Source of the DNA: JAVBQL01 sp031549085
GTDB lineage: Bacteria > Spirochaetota > GWE2-31-10 > MWDO01
Length of the DNA stretch: 64,000 nt
Assembly: GCA_031549085.1 (NCBI GenBank)
Contig: JAVBQL010000001.1
Coordinates: 123,685 to 187,684, forward strand
Direction of reading: 5' to 3'
In this document: in pieces, positions 43,145 to 51,692 of the stretch
How positions within the stretch are numbered: the first letter of the stretch is position 1
Layout: every line of letters begins with the position of its first letter
Program-made: the position numbers and the translations under genes
The notes under the pieces: model-generated
Told to the model about the DNA's origin: nothing
Database searches by the model: none
Seen by the model: the letters and a program-made list of their open reading frames with translations, nothing else

Positions 43145-44950
43145 TTAAGAACCTGTCCTATTATAGATAACCAAATCTTTCTTGTTTTTTATCTTTAAAG
43201 TATCATTGTCCTTAAATTTATATTTTATCATATAAGGATCATGCGAATCCTCTCTATCCAAGAATATTTTATCCTTATCAACCCTATACATATAGGAGGT
43301 CTCTTCATTATTTCTTAAAACATTAACATTATTATTGAAGTCAAATTCCAAAATATTTCCATTTTCAGACTCCCACTTCCCTATTAAAAACCCCTCTCTA
43401 ACTGTAAGTGGTGGATCTACTTTATTATCATAGAACATCTTTATTGGTTTCTCTTTTGGACGCTCCTTTACAAGCAAGAGCCTCTTTCCATCTTCATATA
43501 TTTCATAACGATACTTCTCATTTTTTCCCAATGTTATATAGTTTTTATCTATTGTATATTTATCTGTTACAGGTTCGCTCATCATAACCTCAATTGGAGA
43601 GCTTCCGCTCTTCCTAATATAGGTGTTGTTATTTTGCAAGGTTATGGAGTCCATACTTCCATCAGAGTGAGAGATCTCCCACTTTCCAACAATAGATGGT
43701 TTCTCTATAAACCACAAACTAAGCTCTGGGACATATGTTATTATTATAAGTGATATGAATGAGAGCCCAATAAAAAGAACAACCGATTTATATATATCAA
43801 CAATAGGCCGATTAAATCTTAAAGATGAGATAAAGAGATTCATTCCAACAGGAGGGGTTAGATATCCAATCTCCAAGTTTGTTAGGAATATAATTCCCAA
43901 GTGAATTAAATCAACATTATAGGCCCTTGCTATTGGAATGATCAGAGGAACAACAATCATCAGTGCCGAATAGATGTCCATTATACAGCCAACTATCAGA
44001 AGAAAAATATTTAGAACGATAAGAAAGAGCATCTTACTTGTTATAATTCCCTCTATCATAGCAAATAGCTTTTGCGGAATCTCCTGCTCTATCAAGAGGT
44101 TTGAGGTTGCTCTTGAACATGACAATATTATTAAGATAGCACCAACCAGTACCATGCTCTCTTTTATTATTGATGGAAGCTGCTTAATCTTTATATCTTT
44201 CTGTATAAAGACCTCAACAATTACTATATAGAGAGCTGTGAATGCTGCTGCATCAGAGATTGCAAGCTTTCCAGAGTAGACCCCAGCAAATAGAAGTATA
44301 GGAAGAGGAATCTCAAATTTCATCTCCCACATTGCATCTAAAAGCTCTTTAAATGAAAATTTTGTTGTTGGGATCCTACTTTTATAACTTATCAAAGACG
44401 AATAGATTGCAAACACTAGAATTATTAATATCCCCGGAAGTATACCTGCAATAAACATCTTATCTATGCTTGCTTGTGATACTACGCCAAACATTATTAT
44501 TGGAAGACTTGGTGGAAACAGAAGCCCTACACTTCCTGCAGTGGTAACAAGTCCATAGCTAAACTTCTCTTTATACCCTTCTGAGAGAAGAGCTGGAAGT
44601 AAAAAACCACCTAATGCAACAATGGTTACCCCTGATGCTCCAGTAAAAGCTGTAAAGAGAGCACATGTTATAAGGGTTACAATAGCCAATCCACCGGGCA
44701 TCCAGCCAAGGGCAGCCTTTGTCAAGCGAACAAGTCTCTTTGAGGTATTGCTATATGCAAGGACATAGCCAGCAAAAGCAAAGAGTGGAATACTGTATAG
44801 AAGCTGCATATCAGTGATACCAGCAATCTCCAGTGCAACATTCGTTAGAGGTGTGCCTGTTCCCAAAAAACCAGCTATGGCAATTCCTGCAATAACTGCA
44901 AAGAGCGGTGTACCTATTATGGCAATAATTATTAGAACAACTGTTTGCAT
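43145..44950 (-). CDS. dctM: TRAP transporter large permease with a duplicated C-terminal extension
   Basis: 601 residues. Residues 1-415 are a standard DctM: GTPLFAVIAGIAIAGFLGTGTPL, FTGASGVTIVALGGFLLPALL, GLLFPPSLPIIMFGVVS, and the YLTPPVGMNLFISS block. It normally ends soon after YVPELSLW. Here two similar soluble repeats follow (about 420-508 and 521-601), each opening with (V/I)GKWE and running through short beta strands like lipocalin-type domains. I know no DctM with this tail. It overlaps the dctQ stop (TAATG). It is the ion-coupled permease of the uptake system encoded with tatT, dctP and dctQ. Confidence 0.9.
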   Translation of the reverse strand: MQTVVLIIIAIIGTPLFAVIAGIAIAGFLGTGTPLTNVALEIAGITDMQLLYSIPLFAFAGYVLAYSNTSKRLVRLTKAALGWMPGGLAIVTLITCALFTAFTGASGVTIVALGGFLLPALLSEGYKEKFSYGLVTTAGSVGLLFPPSLPIIMFGVVSQASIDKMFIAGILPGILIILVFAIYSSLISYKSRIPTTKFSFKELLDAMWEMKFEIPLPILLFAGVYSGKLAISDAAAFTALYIVIVEVFIQKDIKIKQLPSIIKESMVLVGAILIILSCSRATSNLLIEQEIPQKLFAMIEGIITSKMLFLIVLNIFLLIVGCIMDIYSALMIVVPLIIPIARAYNVDLIHLGIIFLTNLEIGYLTPPVGMNLFISSLRFNRPIVDIYKSVVLFIGLSFISLIIITYVPELSLWFIEKPSIVGKWEISHSDGSMDSITLQNNNTYIRKSGSSPIEVMMSEPVTDKYTIDKNYITLGKNEKYRYEIYEDGKRLLLVKERPKEKPIKMFYDNKVDPPLTVREGFLIGKWESENGNILEFDFNNNVNVLRNNEETSYMYRVDKDKIFLDREDSHDPYMIKYKFKDNDTLKIKNKKDLVIYNRTGS

Positions 44951-45552
44951 TACACAATCTCCTTATTGTCAGAAGATTCATCTGCACTATTAGAATTAAT
45001 TTGAGTATCTTTGTCATTAGATACTCTATTTAAAATGAAGTCTTTTAAGTCTCTTATAGTAAAAAGTAGATACTTTATAGCCATATTAAAAAATGAGAAT
45101 GGGACAATTAGAAGAAGCACCCATCTGGGGATATTAAGAAATGGCCTTGCAGCAGTTGATGTGTACTCTATTTTTACCAAATAGATAATAAAATAGATAA
45201 AAACAATGGTACATACAATAAAGGCAGAAAGATTCGCAAAAAATGAGAGCAATTTTCCTCCACGTCCCTTAACAAATCGTCCAACCAAATCTATCTTAAT
45301 TTGCTTATCTTCAGAGGTGGCAATATTAGCAGCAATCAGCCCAACCCACAAAACTGAATATTTAAGCAATGTTTCAATCCATGGGATACCACTGCCAATA
45401 ACATGCAGAACTATCTGAACTGAGGCAGCCACGAATATTATTGCAAAGATAAATATAAGCAGAAAAAGTTCTATTTTTGTAAAAATCTTATTTATTGTCT
45501 TAAATAGAGTTTTCACAAATGTTGCCTCCAAATTTATTTTTTTTCTAGCCAT
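44950..45552 (-). CDS. dctQ: TRAP transporter small permease
   Basis: 200 residues with four membrane helices, the usual DctQ size. IETLLKYSVLWVGLIAANIATSEDKQIKIDLVGRF is the family hallmark (W-V-G, then H/Q-I-x-I-D). The C-terminus is an Asn/Asp-rich tail. It partners the large permease just downstream, sharing TAATG. Confidence 0.9.
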   Translation of the reverse strand: MARKKINLEATFVKTLFKTINKIFTKIELFLLIFIFAIIFVAASVQIVLHVIGSGIPWIETLLKYSVLWVGLIAANIATSEDKQIKIDLVGRFVKGRGGKLLSFFANLSAFIVCTIVFIYFIIYLVKIEYTSTAARPFLNIPRWVLLLIVPFSFFNMAIKYLLFTIRDLKDFILNRVSNDKDTQINSNSADESSDNKEIV

Positions 45553-45747
45553 CTCCCTTATAAACCTACTTTAATATAAAAGAGAGCGGAGTGCTTTTTA
45601 ATTTTTTTAGCCACATTCTTTCGAAAATACATATCTTATTTTAAATATGTATACTTGTCTAACTTTAGATTTCCTTATCCAATTTTTGTTCTATAATCAG
45701 CTCTCTAAAAATTATAACTCACCCTCCTAAGCTTCGCAAGAAGTCTA

Positions 45748-46749
45748 CTATTTATTTCCTTTTCTATACTCTTCTACAGTGTTTTGTACTTTTATTAAAA
45801 GGTCTCTTGAATACTCTTTTTCTGTTAAAGATTTGTAGACATTATCGCAAGCATTTTGAAATACTTCCTTCTCTTTATCAGCAACAGGAAGATATTTAAT
45901 TCCATATTTCTCAAGTGCCTTCTTAGAATCAACATCATCTTGTCTTACTTTTTTTGATAGGGCCTTAAATTTGCTAGCAAATTGATCTCTCATCATAGTT
46001 TGATAGTTCTTTGGCATACTTTCAAATATTTTTTTATCAACAACTATTGCTCCAATCATAAGTGTAATTGGAAAATCTGCTCCATAGGCAACTCTTGTAT
46101 ACCATTGAGTTGCAATTAGAGTATAGTATGAGGAGAAAACTGTATCGATCATTCCTGTCTGCAAAGAGGTAACGATATCCGCCATCTGTAGTGGTATAGG
46201 TTTTATGCTGAACTCATCAAACATTGCTTTACTAACAACATCTCCCTCCAGTAGAAATGGCTTTGATGTCTTTAGGGTTGCAAGGGAGTTTACCTTCTTC
46301 TTTGAAAAAACATAGATTAGACCAACCTCTGTCCAAGCTAAGAGAACAAAACCATTCTCCTCTATCTTGTCTCCAACATAAGAGCCAAGCTTCTCTATTG
46401 TATAGTCATACTCATCATATGTTCTAAATATTAGAGGAAATCCCAATACACCAAAGTCTTTATAAATCAGCTGCATTCCACCGCTGCTTAAGCCAGCACC
46501 ATTTAGCTGACCAATTTTCATCTTATTTACAACAGTGTTTTGATCTCCCATAGTGCTGGCAGGGTAGACCTTTATATCTATCTCCCCATTAGTCGCTACT
46601 TTCATCTCTTTATTAATCTCATCTAAACAGTTGATCCATGCTGACTTATCAGGTGCGTCGGTTGCAATTTTAAAAAAGTATTTCGCTTTAGATTGGGAAT
46701 AGGCAAAAAAAGATAGAAACATTAACAAAATTATGAAAGCTTTTTTCAT
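45748..46749 (-). CDS. dctP: TRAP transporter solute-binding protein
   Basis: 333 residues. Signal peptide (KKAFIILLMFLSFFAYSQS), then the DctP fold: KIATDAPDKSAWINCLDEINKEMKVATNGEIDIKVYP, DQNTVVNKMKIGQLNGAGLSSGG, and a late IVTSLQTGMIDTVFSSYYTLIATQWY. The expected carboxylate-binding Arg position in the FSKKKVNSLATLK region is Lys-rich, so the ligand may not be a classic carboxylate. AAAGGAGCC precedes the ATG. TatT lies upstream. Confidence 0.9.
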   Translation of the reverse strand: MKKAFIILLMFLSFFAYSQSKAKYFFKIATDAPDKSAWINCLDEINKEMKVATNGEIDIKVYPASTMGDQNTVVNKMKIGQLNGAGLSSGGMQLIYKDFGVLGFPLIFRTYDEYDYTIEKLGSYVGDKIEENGFVLLAWTEVGLIYVFSKKKVNSLATLKTSKPFLLEGDVVSKAMFDEFSIKPIPLQMADIVTSLQTGMIDTVFSSYYTLIATQWYTRVAYGADFPITLMIGAIVVDKKIFESMPKNYQTMMRDQFASKFKALSKKVRQDDVDSKKALEKYGIKYLPVADKEKEVFQNACDNVYKSLTEKEYSRDLLIKVQNTVEEYRKGNK

Positions 46750-46817
46750 AAAAGGCTCCTTTAAAGTAAGTGAAAGCTATATATAAAAATCAAAGGTCAG
46801 TAAACAACTGCCTTTTA

Positions 46818-47693
46818 TTAGAAAAGACTATCCGCATTTTTAAGCAGTTTAACTGCCTCTTCTTGAGTAATCAAGTTCAACAATCTGTTCTCTGGACAAG
46901 AATCAAGGTCATAATCCTCAATCTCTTTCAAGGTCTTTTTGAATTCCTCTTTTTCATGCTGCGGTTTTAGATAGAACATTGCATAGAACATCTTTGCCAT
47001 TAGGAGTTTATCTCCATTTTTTTCAATAACATAGTTAAACTCATTTTTAGCTTTGCTTATATCTCCGCCAATATCTTTTGGAAACGCAGCATAAAATACA
47101 CCATAAAAAAGATGAGGAGCACTGTAGTAAAAATCTCCATCAACAACATAGACCCTATCAATTATCTGCTTAACGATTCCAAGGTCCATAAGACCATCTA
47201 TTGTATCAAGATTATCAAGTATCCACATAATCCAAGCATATGATGCCCAAAAAACATATGGAACCTCAACCTTATTTATGCTTTTTATAAAGGAGTTAAA
47301 GGCTCTATTTTTTTTCTCTATATCTCTTGATTTTTCATAAGCTGCAAATTGAGGATAGGTCATAAGAAGCTGTTTTCCCCAGTTTTTACACTTGTCAGAA
47401 AATATCTTTTTTCTTACAGGATCATCAACAAAGGCACTGGAGTAGGCAGTAAAGGTCTGTATACCAATTTGAAGAAATGTTCTATTTTTTGGATCAGAAG
47501 AGATGAGACCCTCTATAAGAAGAAGGTATGCAGGAGCTCCATCATTTACAAGCTTGACATCTTTTTGAGAAAATAGAGATTTTGCAAGTCCATCAAACAT
47601 AGAGCTGCATGATGTAAAAGTAAATGAGATAATCATTACTACTATAACCATTATAGTAATAACACTGCTATTTTTGTCTGCTCTGCCTTTCAT
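46818..47693 (-). CDS. tatT: TatT lipoprotein, TRAP-associated TPR-like component
   Basis: 291 residues with a lipoprotein signal ending in FTSC (near residue 29). The body is alpha-helical and TPR-like, with DGAPAYLLLIEGLISSDPKNRTFLQIGIQTFTAYSSAFVDD and VPYVFWASYAWIMWILDNLDTIDGLMDL. This matches TatT, described in Treponema as a trimeric periplasmic partner of the TRAP solute-binding protein. AAGGA precedes ATG 47693. First gene of the TRAP unit. Its presence is one of the better hints of a spirochaete. Confidence 0.85.
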   Translation of the reverse strand: MKGRADKNSSVITIMVIVVMIISFTFTSCSSMFDGLAKSLFSQKDVKLVNDGAPAYLLLIEGLISSDPKNRTFLQIGIQTFTAYSSAFVDDPVRKKIFSDKCKNWGKQLLMTYPQFAAYEKSRDIEKKNRAFNSFIKSINKVEVPYVFWASYAWIMWILDNLDTIDGLMDLGIVKQIIDRVYVVDGDFYYSAPHLFYGVFYAAFPKDIGGDISKAKNEFNYVIEKNGDKLLMAKMFYAMFYLKPQHEKEEFKKTLKEIEDYDLDSCPENRLLNLITQEEAVKLLKNADSLF

Positions 47694-47914
47694 GTGTTTT
47701 GTCCTTAAAATATTTTTATGTGTAATTTAAAAAAAATAACATACTTATAAAAAAATTTTCAATTTCAACTTTAAAACTTCCAAACTTAAGTAAATATTGT
47801 TTAAAAGCTTCTCCATCATATTCAAGTCTATAATTTTTTAAAAATAGAGTCAACAATAAAAACTTAAATAAACTCAATAATTATACTTTTTTTAATTTTT
47901 TTTAATAATATTTT

Positions 47915-50900
47915 TCATTTTAGCAGATCTTTCTCAAATATAGCCCTGCCATTATTAAAATAGACTCCGCTCCTGTTTCCATATTTTTCAAGCTGTTTTG
48001 ATGCTCTTCCTCTTAAATAGAGGTATATAATCCCACCAAAATGGCTCTCAAAAGAGAACTCCTCACCAAAATAGCTCTTTAGCCACTTAATAAGTGCTAC
48101 AAAATATATTTGATACTGCATAGAGTAGTCTTTCTCCACAAGTTTATAGAACTCATCTCCGCTATAGGTCTCACAAGCGTTGGATTTCCAGTCAAGAATA
48201 TAGAATTTATTTTCATAAGAAAAGATCATATCAATAGAGCCTGTCATATAACCCTTTTTATTAATATCACCAATTTTGGCTATATCAACACTATCCAAAA
48301 TTTCATCGATTACCCCCTCTTTTGAATAGGTAAACTTAAGTTCATTAATTTTTAAATTTTTGTTTATACTGCTTAAAAGAAGCCTGCTCTCCCCAAAATC
48401 CTCCCTCTCTCTAAATTCTATGGGCACATTTAGGGTATTAAATATAATCTCATTTATAGAGAGGGCCATCTTCTCTATAATCAAGCCACTCTCTTCACCT
48501 TTGGATAACTTCTCAATCTTCTCTCTCGTCATGTTGGATAGGATATTATGGTCAATTGCTCTCTCAATTTGTTCTCTAATCCTTAAAATTGACTCCTCTT
48601 TGCTGCTGTTAAGTTCATCTATTGAGCCAATTTCCCCAAATTTATTAAAATCTATCTTTTCAAAGGCTTTATGAAACATATTTCCCAAATTTGTTCCATA
48701 TGGGAGTATTCTATCATTATTCTCATCTATTTTTTTAAAATCTCTCTCTTTTAAAGGCTCCCCATCAGTAAGGCTCTTTGAGAGGCTTGTAAATGATGAT
48801 GTTGAGAAGACTCTGCTCTCGATATTTATAAGTTTTTCTCTTGATATGCTCTCAAAGGTCTCTCCTCCAGTTCCATCAGTTGTGGAGCTGCTGCAATTGC
48901 TAGAGTCTCTCTCATCATAGTGGTTGTAGAGACTCTTCTCAAATCTACTGCTATGAGCTCTCGAGAGCCCATCTATATCTATATGCTCTCTTATAAGCAT
49001 CAGCAGAGGCTTTGTATTTTTTTCTGGGGTAAAAAAGGGGATAAAAATTTTTAGCTTTGCTCTGGTCAATACAACATAGAAGAGGCGCTTCTCCTCGTCC
49101 TCCTCCCTCTCTCTATGCAGCCTCTTGTGCTGCTCCCTCTTTGTAAGGTCAAATACATTTTTTGTATCATCTTTTTTGTCATAAAAGTTATAAAATTTAT
49201 CTTTGCTGCCCCTTGAGAAGCCTCCAGCAACATAGACAATTGGGAATTCAAGCCCCTTGCTGCTGTGCATTGTCATTATCTTTACCTTTTTTTTATCACT
49301 CTCAAGACGCTGGAGATCTATCTCCTTTGTAAAGTCAGACTCCCTTATGTATCTCTCCAAAAGCTCAACAATACCTATAATGTTCAATCTCTTTTTAGTC
49401 GCCTCCTTCAAGAGGTTTCCAAATATATGCTCATAATTTGTTATCTTTCTATCATAATCATTGTTGATAGAGCTGCCCTCTTTGTCAATGGTCTCATTAA
49501 AGATAAGATATGAATTTACAATGATAGAGTGAAAAAGCTCCGAAAATTTATATGTGCCTGCAAGGTAGAGCCACTCTTGAAAGAGGCGATATATCTTGCT
49601 CTCCTCACTTGTAACATCAACTTTTGAGAGTTTTTCTATATCAAAGCCAATAAATCTTGTTAATAGCAGAGCTAAAAAATTGCCATTATCTTCAGGGTAG
49701 GCAATTGCTTTCAAAAGGTAATATATATTATATGCCTCTTTTGTCTCATAGAGACCATCTTTATTGTAGAATGAGTATGGAATTCCACTCCTTTTAAATA
49801 GATTCTCTATAGGTATTGCATCACTTCTGCTTCTAACCAGCACACATATATCATCATACTCAATTTTTCGGCTTTGCTCCTCTTTTTTGTCTGTAGTTAC
49901 TCTATATTTACTATTAGGAGATGTTATCTCACTTACTGATTTTGATATAAAATTTGCATATCTATTTTTTGAGTTTGTGGCATTAATTTTTGCGTCTCTA
50001 TGGTTAAGATCAACAAAGGTCACTGGAGCAACCTCACTATAACTATCCTCACTAGACTCAATTTTAATAGAGAGGCTGTTATCTGCTGGGGAGTCAACAA
50101 ACTCCTCTCTATTGAAGTAGCTCTTGCTATTTAGGACAATATTGGCCGCATCTATAAACTCTTTTGATGAGCGATGGTTTGTTTTTAGGGAGTCAGTAGT
50201 GCTCCCTCTCTCCTTAAGGATTGCCACCGCACTCTCATAGACCCTAACATTGGCTTTTCTAAAGCCATATATGGCCTGCTTTGGATCACCAATCACTATT
50301 ATATTATGCTCTTTAGAGTCAACAAATATCCTCTTTAATATACTCCATTGGGTAGAGTCTGTATCCTGAAACTCATCTACAATCAGATAGCTATAATTTG
50401 AACGAAGCTCATTTAGAAGGATTTCACTACTATCCACAGAGTCATCAACTATGGTAAGCAGATCATTAAAACTCACCAAGTGCTTCTCTCTCTTATATCG
50501 CTCCATCTCTATGATAAGCTCGTCAACAACAATTGGAAAGATAAGTGTCTCAAGATGAGCAATATTAACAAATATTCTCTCAAGTCGCTCTGTACACTCC
50601 CTTATCTCATCATCAATTTTTGCCAAGTTTTTATATTTAGGATAGGTCGCAGCCTCTAACCAATCTTCAAATTTATCTTTATTAGTCCTTATATTTTCTA
50701 TTTCAGAGCTAGACTCTATATCTGCAGAGAGAATTTCATTAATTTTATCCAACAGCTTTATTATCTCTCCAATATCTCTTTTCCCAAGCTCTATAGATAG
50801 ATTAACAACAGTTTTTGTCCCATTTAAATTCTCTTTTAGATATTGATAGTCATTGGTAACCTCTCTCTCCATCTTTTCAACAAGCTCTATATACTCCCAA

Positions 50901-51484
50901 CTCTCTTTTGCACCACTCTTTGGCAAGATGATATCCCCATTTCGCTTATCATAGATCTTAATAAGCTGATAGATGGTGGATTCCCAAATATTTTCACCTG
51001 TAAGAAAATCACTTTTGCTTGAAAAATCAGAGTAGATAAGAAGCTTTTTTATCAACTTTTCACTATATCTTTTATATATTTCACTGTTCAAAACTCTATA
51101 TAGGCACTTTTTATATAACTTTGAGTCATCTATAACATCATATTGAAAATCGCTCTTTGTCTCTATTGGATACTTGTCTATCACAAGCTTGCAGAAGGAG
51201 TGTATTGTGAATATAGAATTGTTATCAAAATTCTCATAGGCATCTTTAAACCTATTTATAGTAGTCCTATCATCCTCTTCACTGTTATCTATGATATCTT
51301 TTAGCCTTCCCCTCACCCTCTCCTTAAGCTCATTTGTTGCAGCCTCTGTAAAAGTTAGAACCAAGATTTTTGATAGATCTGTCTCCCCATTTTTCAAAAT
51401 CTCAACAATTTTATTGATAATTGTATATGTCTTGCCAGTCCCTGCACTGGCCTCTATTATTAGATTATAGTTATTTTTGTCCAT
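47915..51484 (-). CDS. recB: Exodeoxyribonuclease V beta subunit (RecB)
   Basis: 1189 residues from ATG 51484 (AGAAGAG upstream; a GTG at 51499 is possible). UvrD-type helicase: Walker A EASAGTGKT (11-19), LVLTFTEAATNELKER, IHSFCKLVI, LIVDEFQDTDSTQW, VIGDPKQAIYGFRKA, MTMHSSKGLEFPIVYVAG and VVLTRAKLKI. The C-terminal nuclease has GSIDMIFSYENKFYILDWKSN with the metal Asp and Lys, and MQYQIYF. It processes double-strand breaks with RecC and RecD. recC is upstream with a C-B element in the gap. No recD is in the window. Confidence 0.95.
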   Translation of the reverse strand: MDKNNYNLIIEASAGTGKTYTIINKIVEILKNGETDLSKILVLTFTEAATNELKERVRGRLKDIIDNSEEDDRTTINRFKDAYENFDNNSIFTIHSFCKLVIDKYPIETKSDFQYDVIDDSKLYKKCLYRVLNSEIYKRYSEKLIKKLLIYSDFSSKSDFLTGENIWESTIYQLIKIYDKRNGDIILPKSGAKESWEYIELVEKMEREVTNDYQYLKENLNGTKTVVNLSIELGKRDIGEIIKLLDKINEILSADIESSSEIENIRTNKDKFEDWLEAATYPKYKNLAKIDDEIRECTERLERIFVNIAHLETLIFPIVVDELIIEMERYKREKHLVSFNDLLTIVDDSVDSSEILLNELRSNYSYLIVDEFQDTDSTQWSILKRIFVDSKEHNIIVIGDPKQAIYGFRKANVRVYESAVAILKERGSTTDSLKTNHRSSKEFIDAANIVLNSKSYFNREEFVDSPADNSLSIKIESSEDSYSEVAPVTFVDLNHRDAKINATNSKNRYANFISKSVSEITSPNSKYRVTTDKKEEQSRKIEYDDICVLVRSRSDAIPIENLFKRSGIPYSFYNKDGLYETKEAYNIYYLLKAIAYPEDNGNFLALLLTRFIGFDIEKLSKVDVTSEESKIYRLFQEWLYLAGTYKFSELFHSIIVNSYLIFNETIDKEGSSINNDYDRKITNYEHIFGNLLKEATKKRLNIIGIVELLERYIRESDFTKEIDLQRLESDKKKVKIMTMHSSKGLEFPIVYVAGGFSRGSKDKFYNFYDKKDDTKNVFDLTKREQHKRLHREREEDEEKRLFYVVLTRAKLKIFIPFFTPEKNTKPLLMLIREHIDIDGLSRAHSSRFEKSLYNHYDERDSSNCSSSTTDGTGGETFESISREKLINIESRVFSTSSFTSLSKSLTDGEPLKERDFKKIDENNDRILPYGTNLGNMFHKAFEKIDFNKFGEIGSIDELNSSKEESILRIREQIERAIDHNILSNMTREKIEKLSKGEESGLIIEKMALSINEIIFNTLNVPIEFREREDFGESRLLLSSINKNLKINELKFTYSKEGVIDEILDSVDIAKIGDINKKGYMTGSIDMIFSYENKFYILDWKSNACETYSGDEFYKLVEKDYSMQYQIYFVALIKWLKSYFGEEFSFESHFGGIIYLYLRGRASKQLEKYGNRSGVYFNNGRAIFEKDLLK

Positions 51485-51520
51485 TAATACTCTTCTCACT
51501 CTAAATACTTTAACAATTTA

Positions 51521-51680
51521 AGAGGTTTGTCAAGATAGCAAAAACAAAGTTTTTTGTATTAAACCGCTTGGCACTTTTCCAACAAAAAACGACTTTTTTA
51601 ATGTCTTGGCAAATCTCTCTCCCCTATTTAACGCTTGAGAGACTCCTCTTAAACCCCTTTTTGAAAAAGGGGTAGGGGGG
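51521..51680 (-). repeat. C-B composite hairpin element, copy 4, inside the recC-recB operon
   Basis: Read on the minus strand: C hairpin (51654-51680; a C-run, then CCCCTTTTTCAAAAAGGGG), then B hairpin (51521-51619). The B outer stem is AGATTTGCCAAGAC against AGGTTTGTCAAGAT complementarity. The internal loop is GTC (complement of 51591-51593) opposite TTTG (complement of 51545-51548), with inner stem GTTTTTTGT/ACAAAAAAC. It lies in the 208 bases between the recC stop and the recB start. Confidence 0.78.
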
Positions 51681-51692
51681 GTAGAGAAATCT

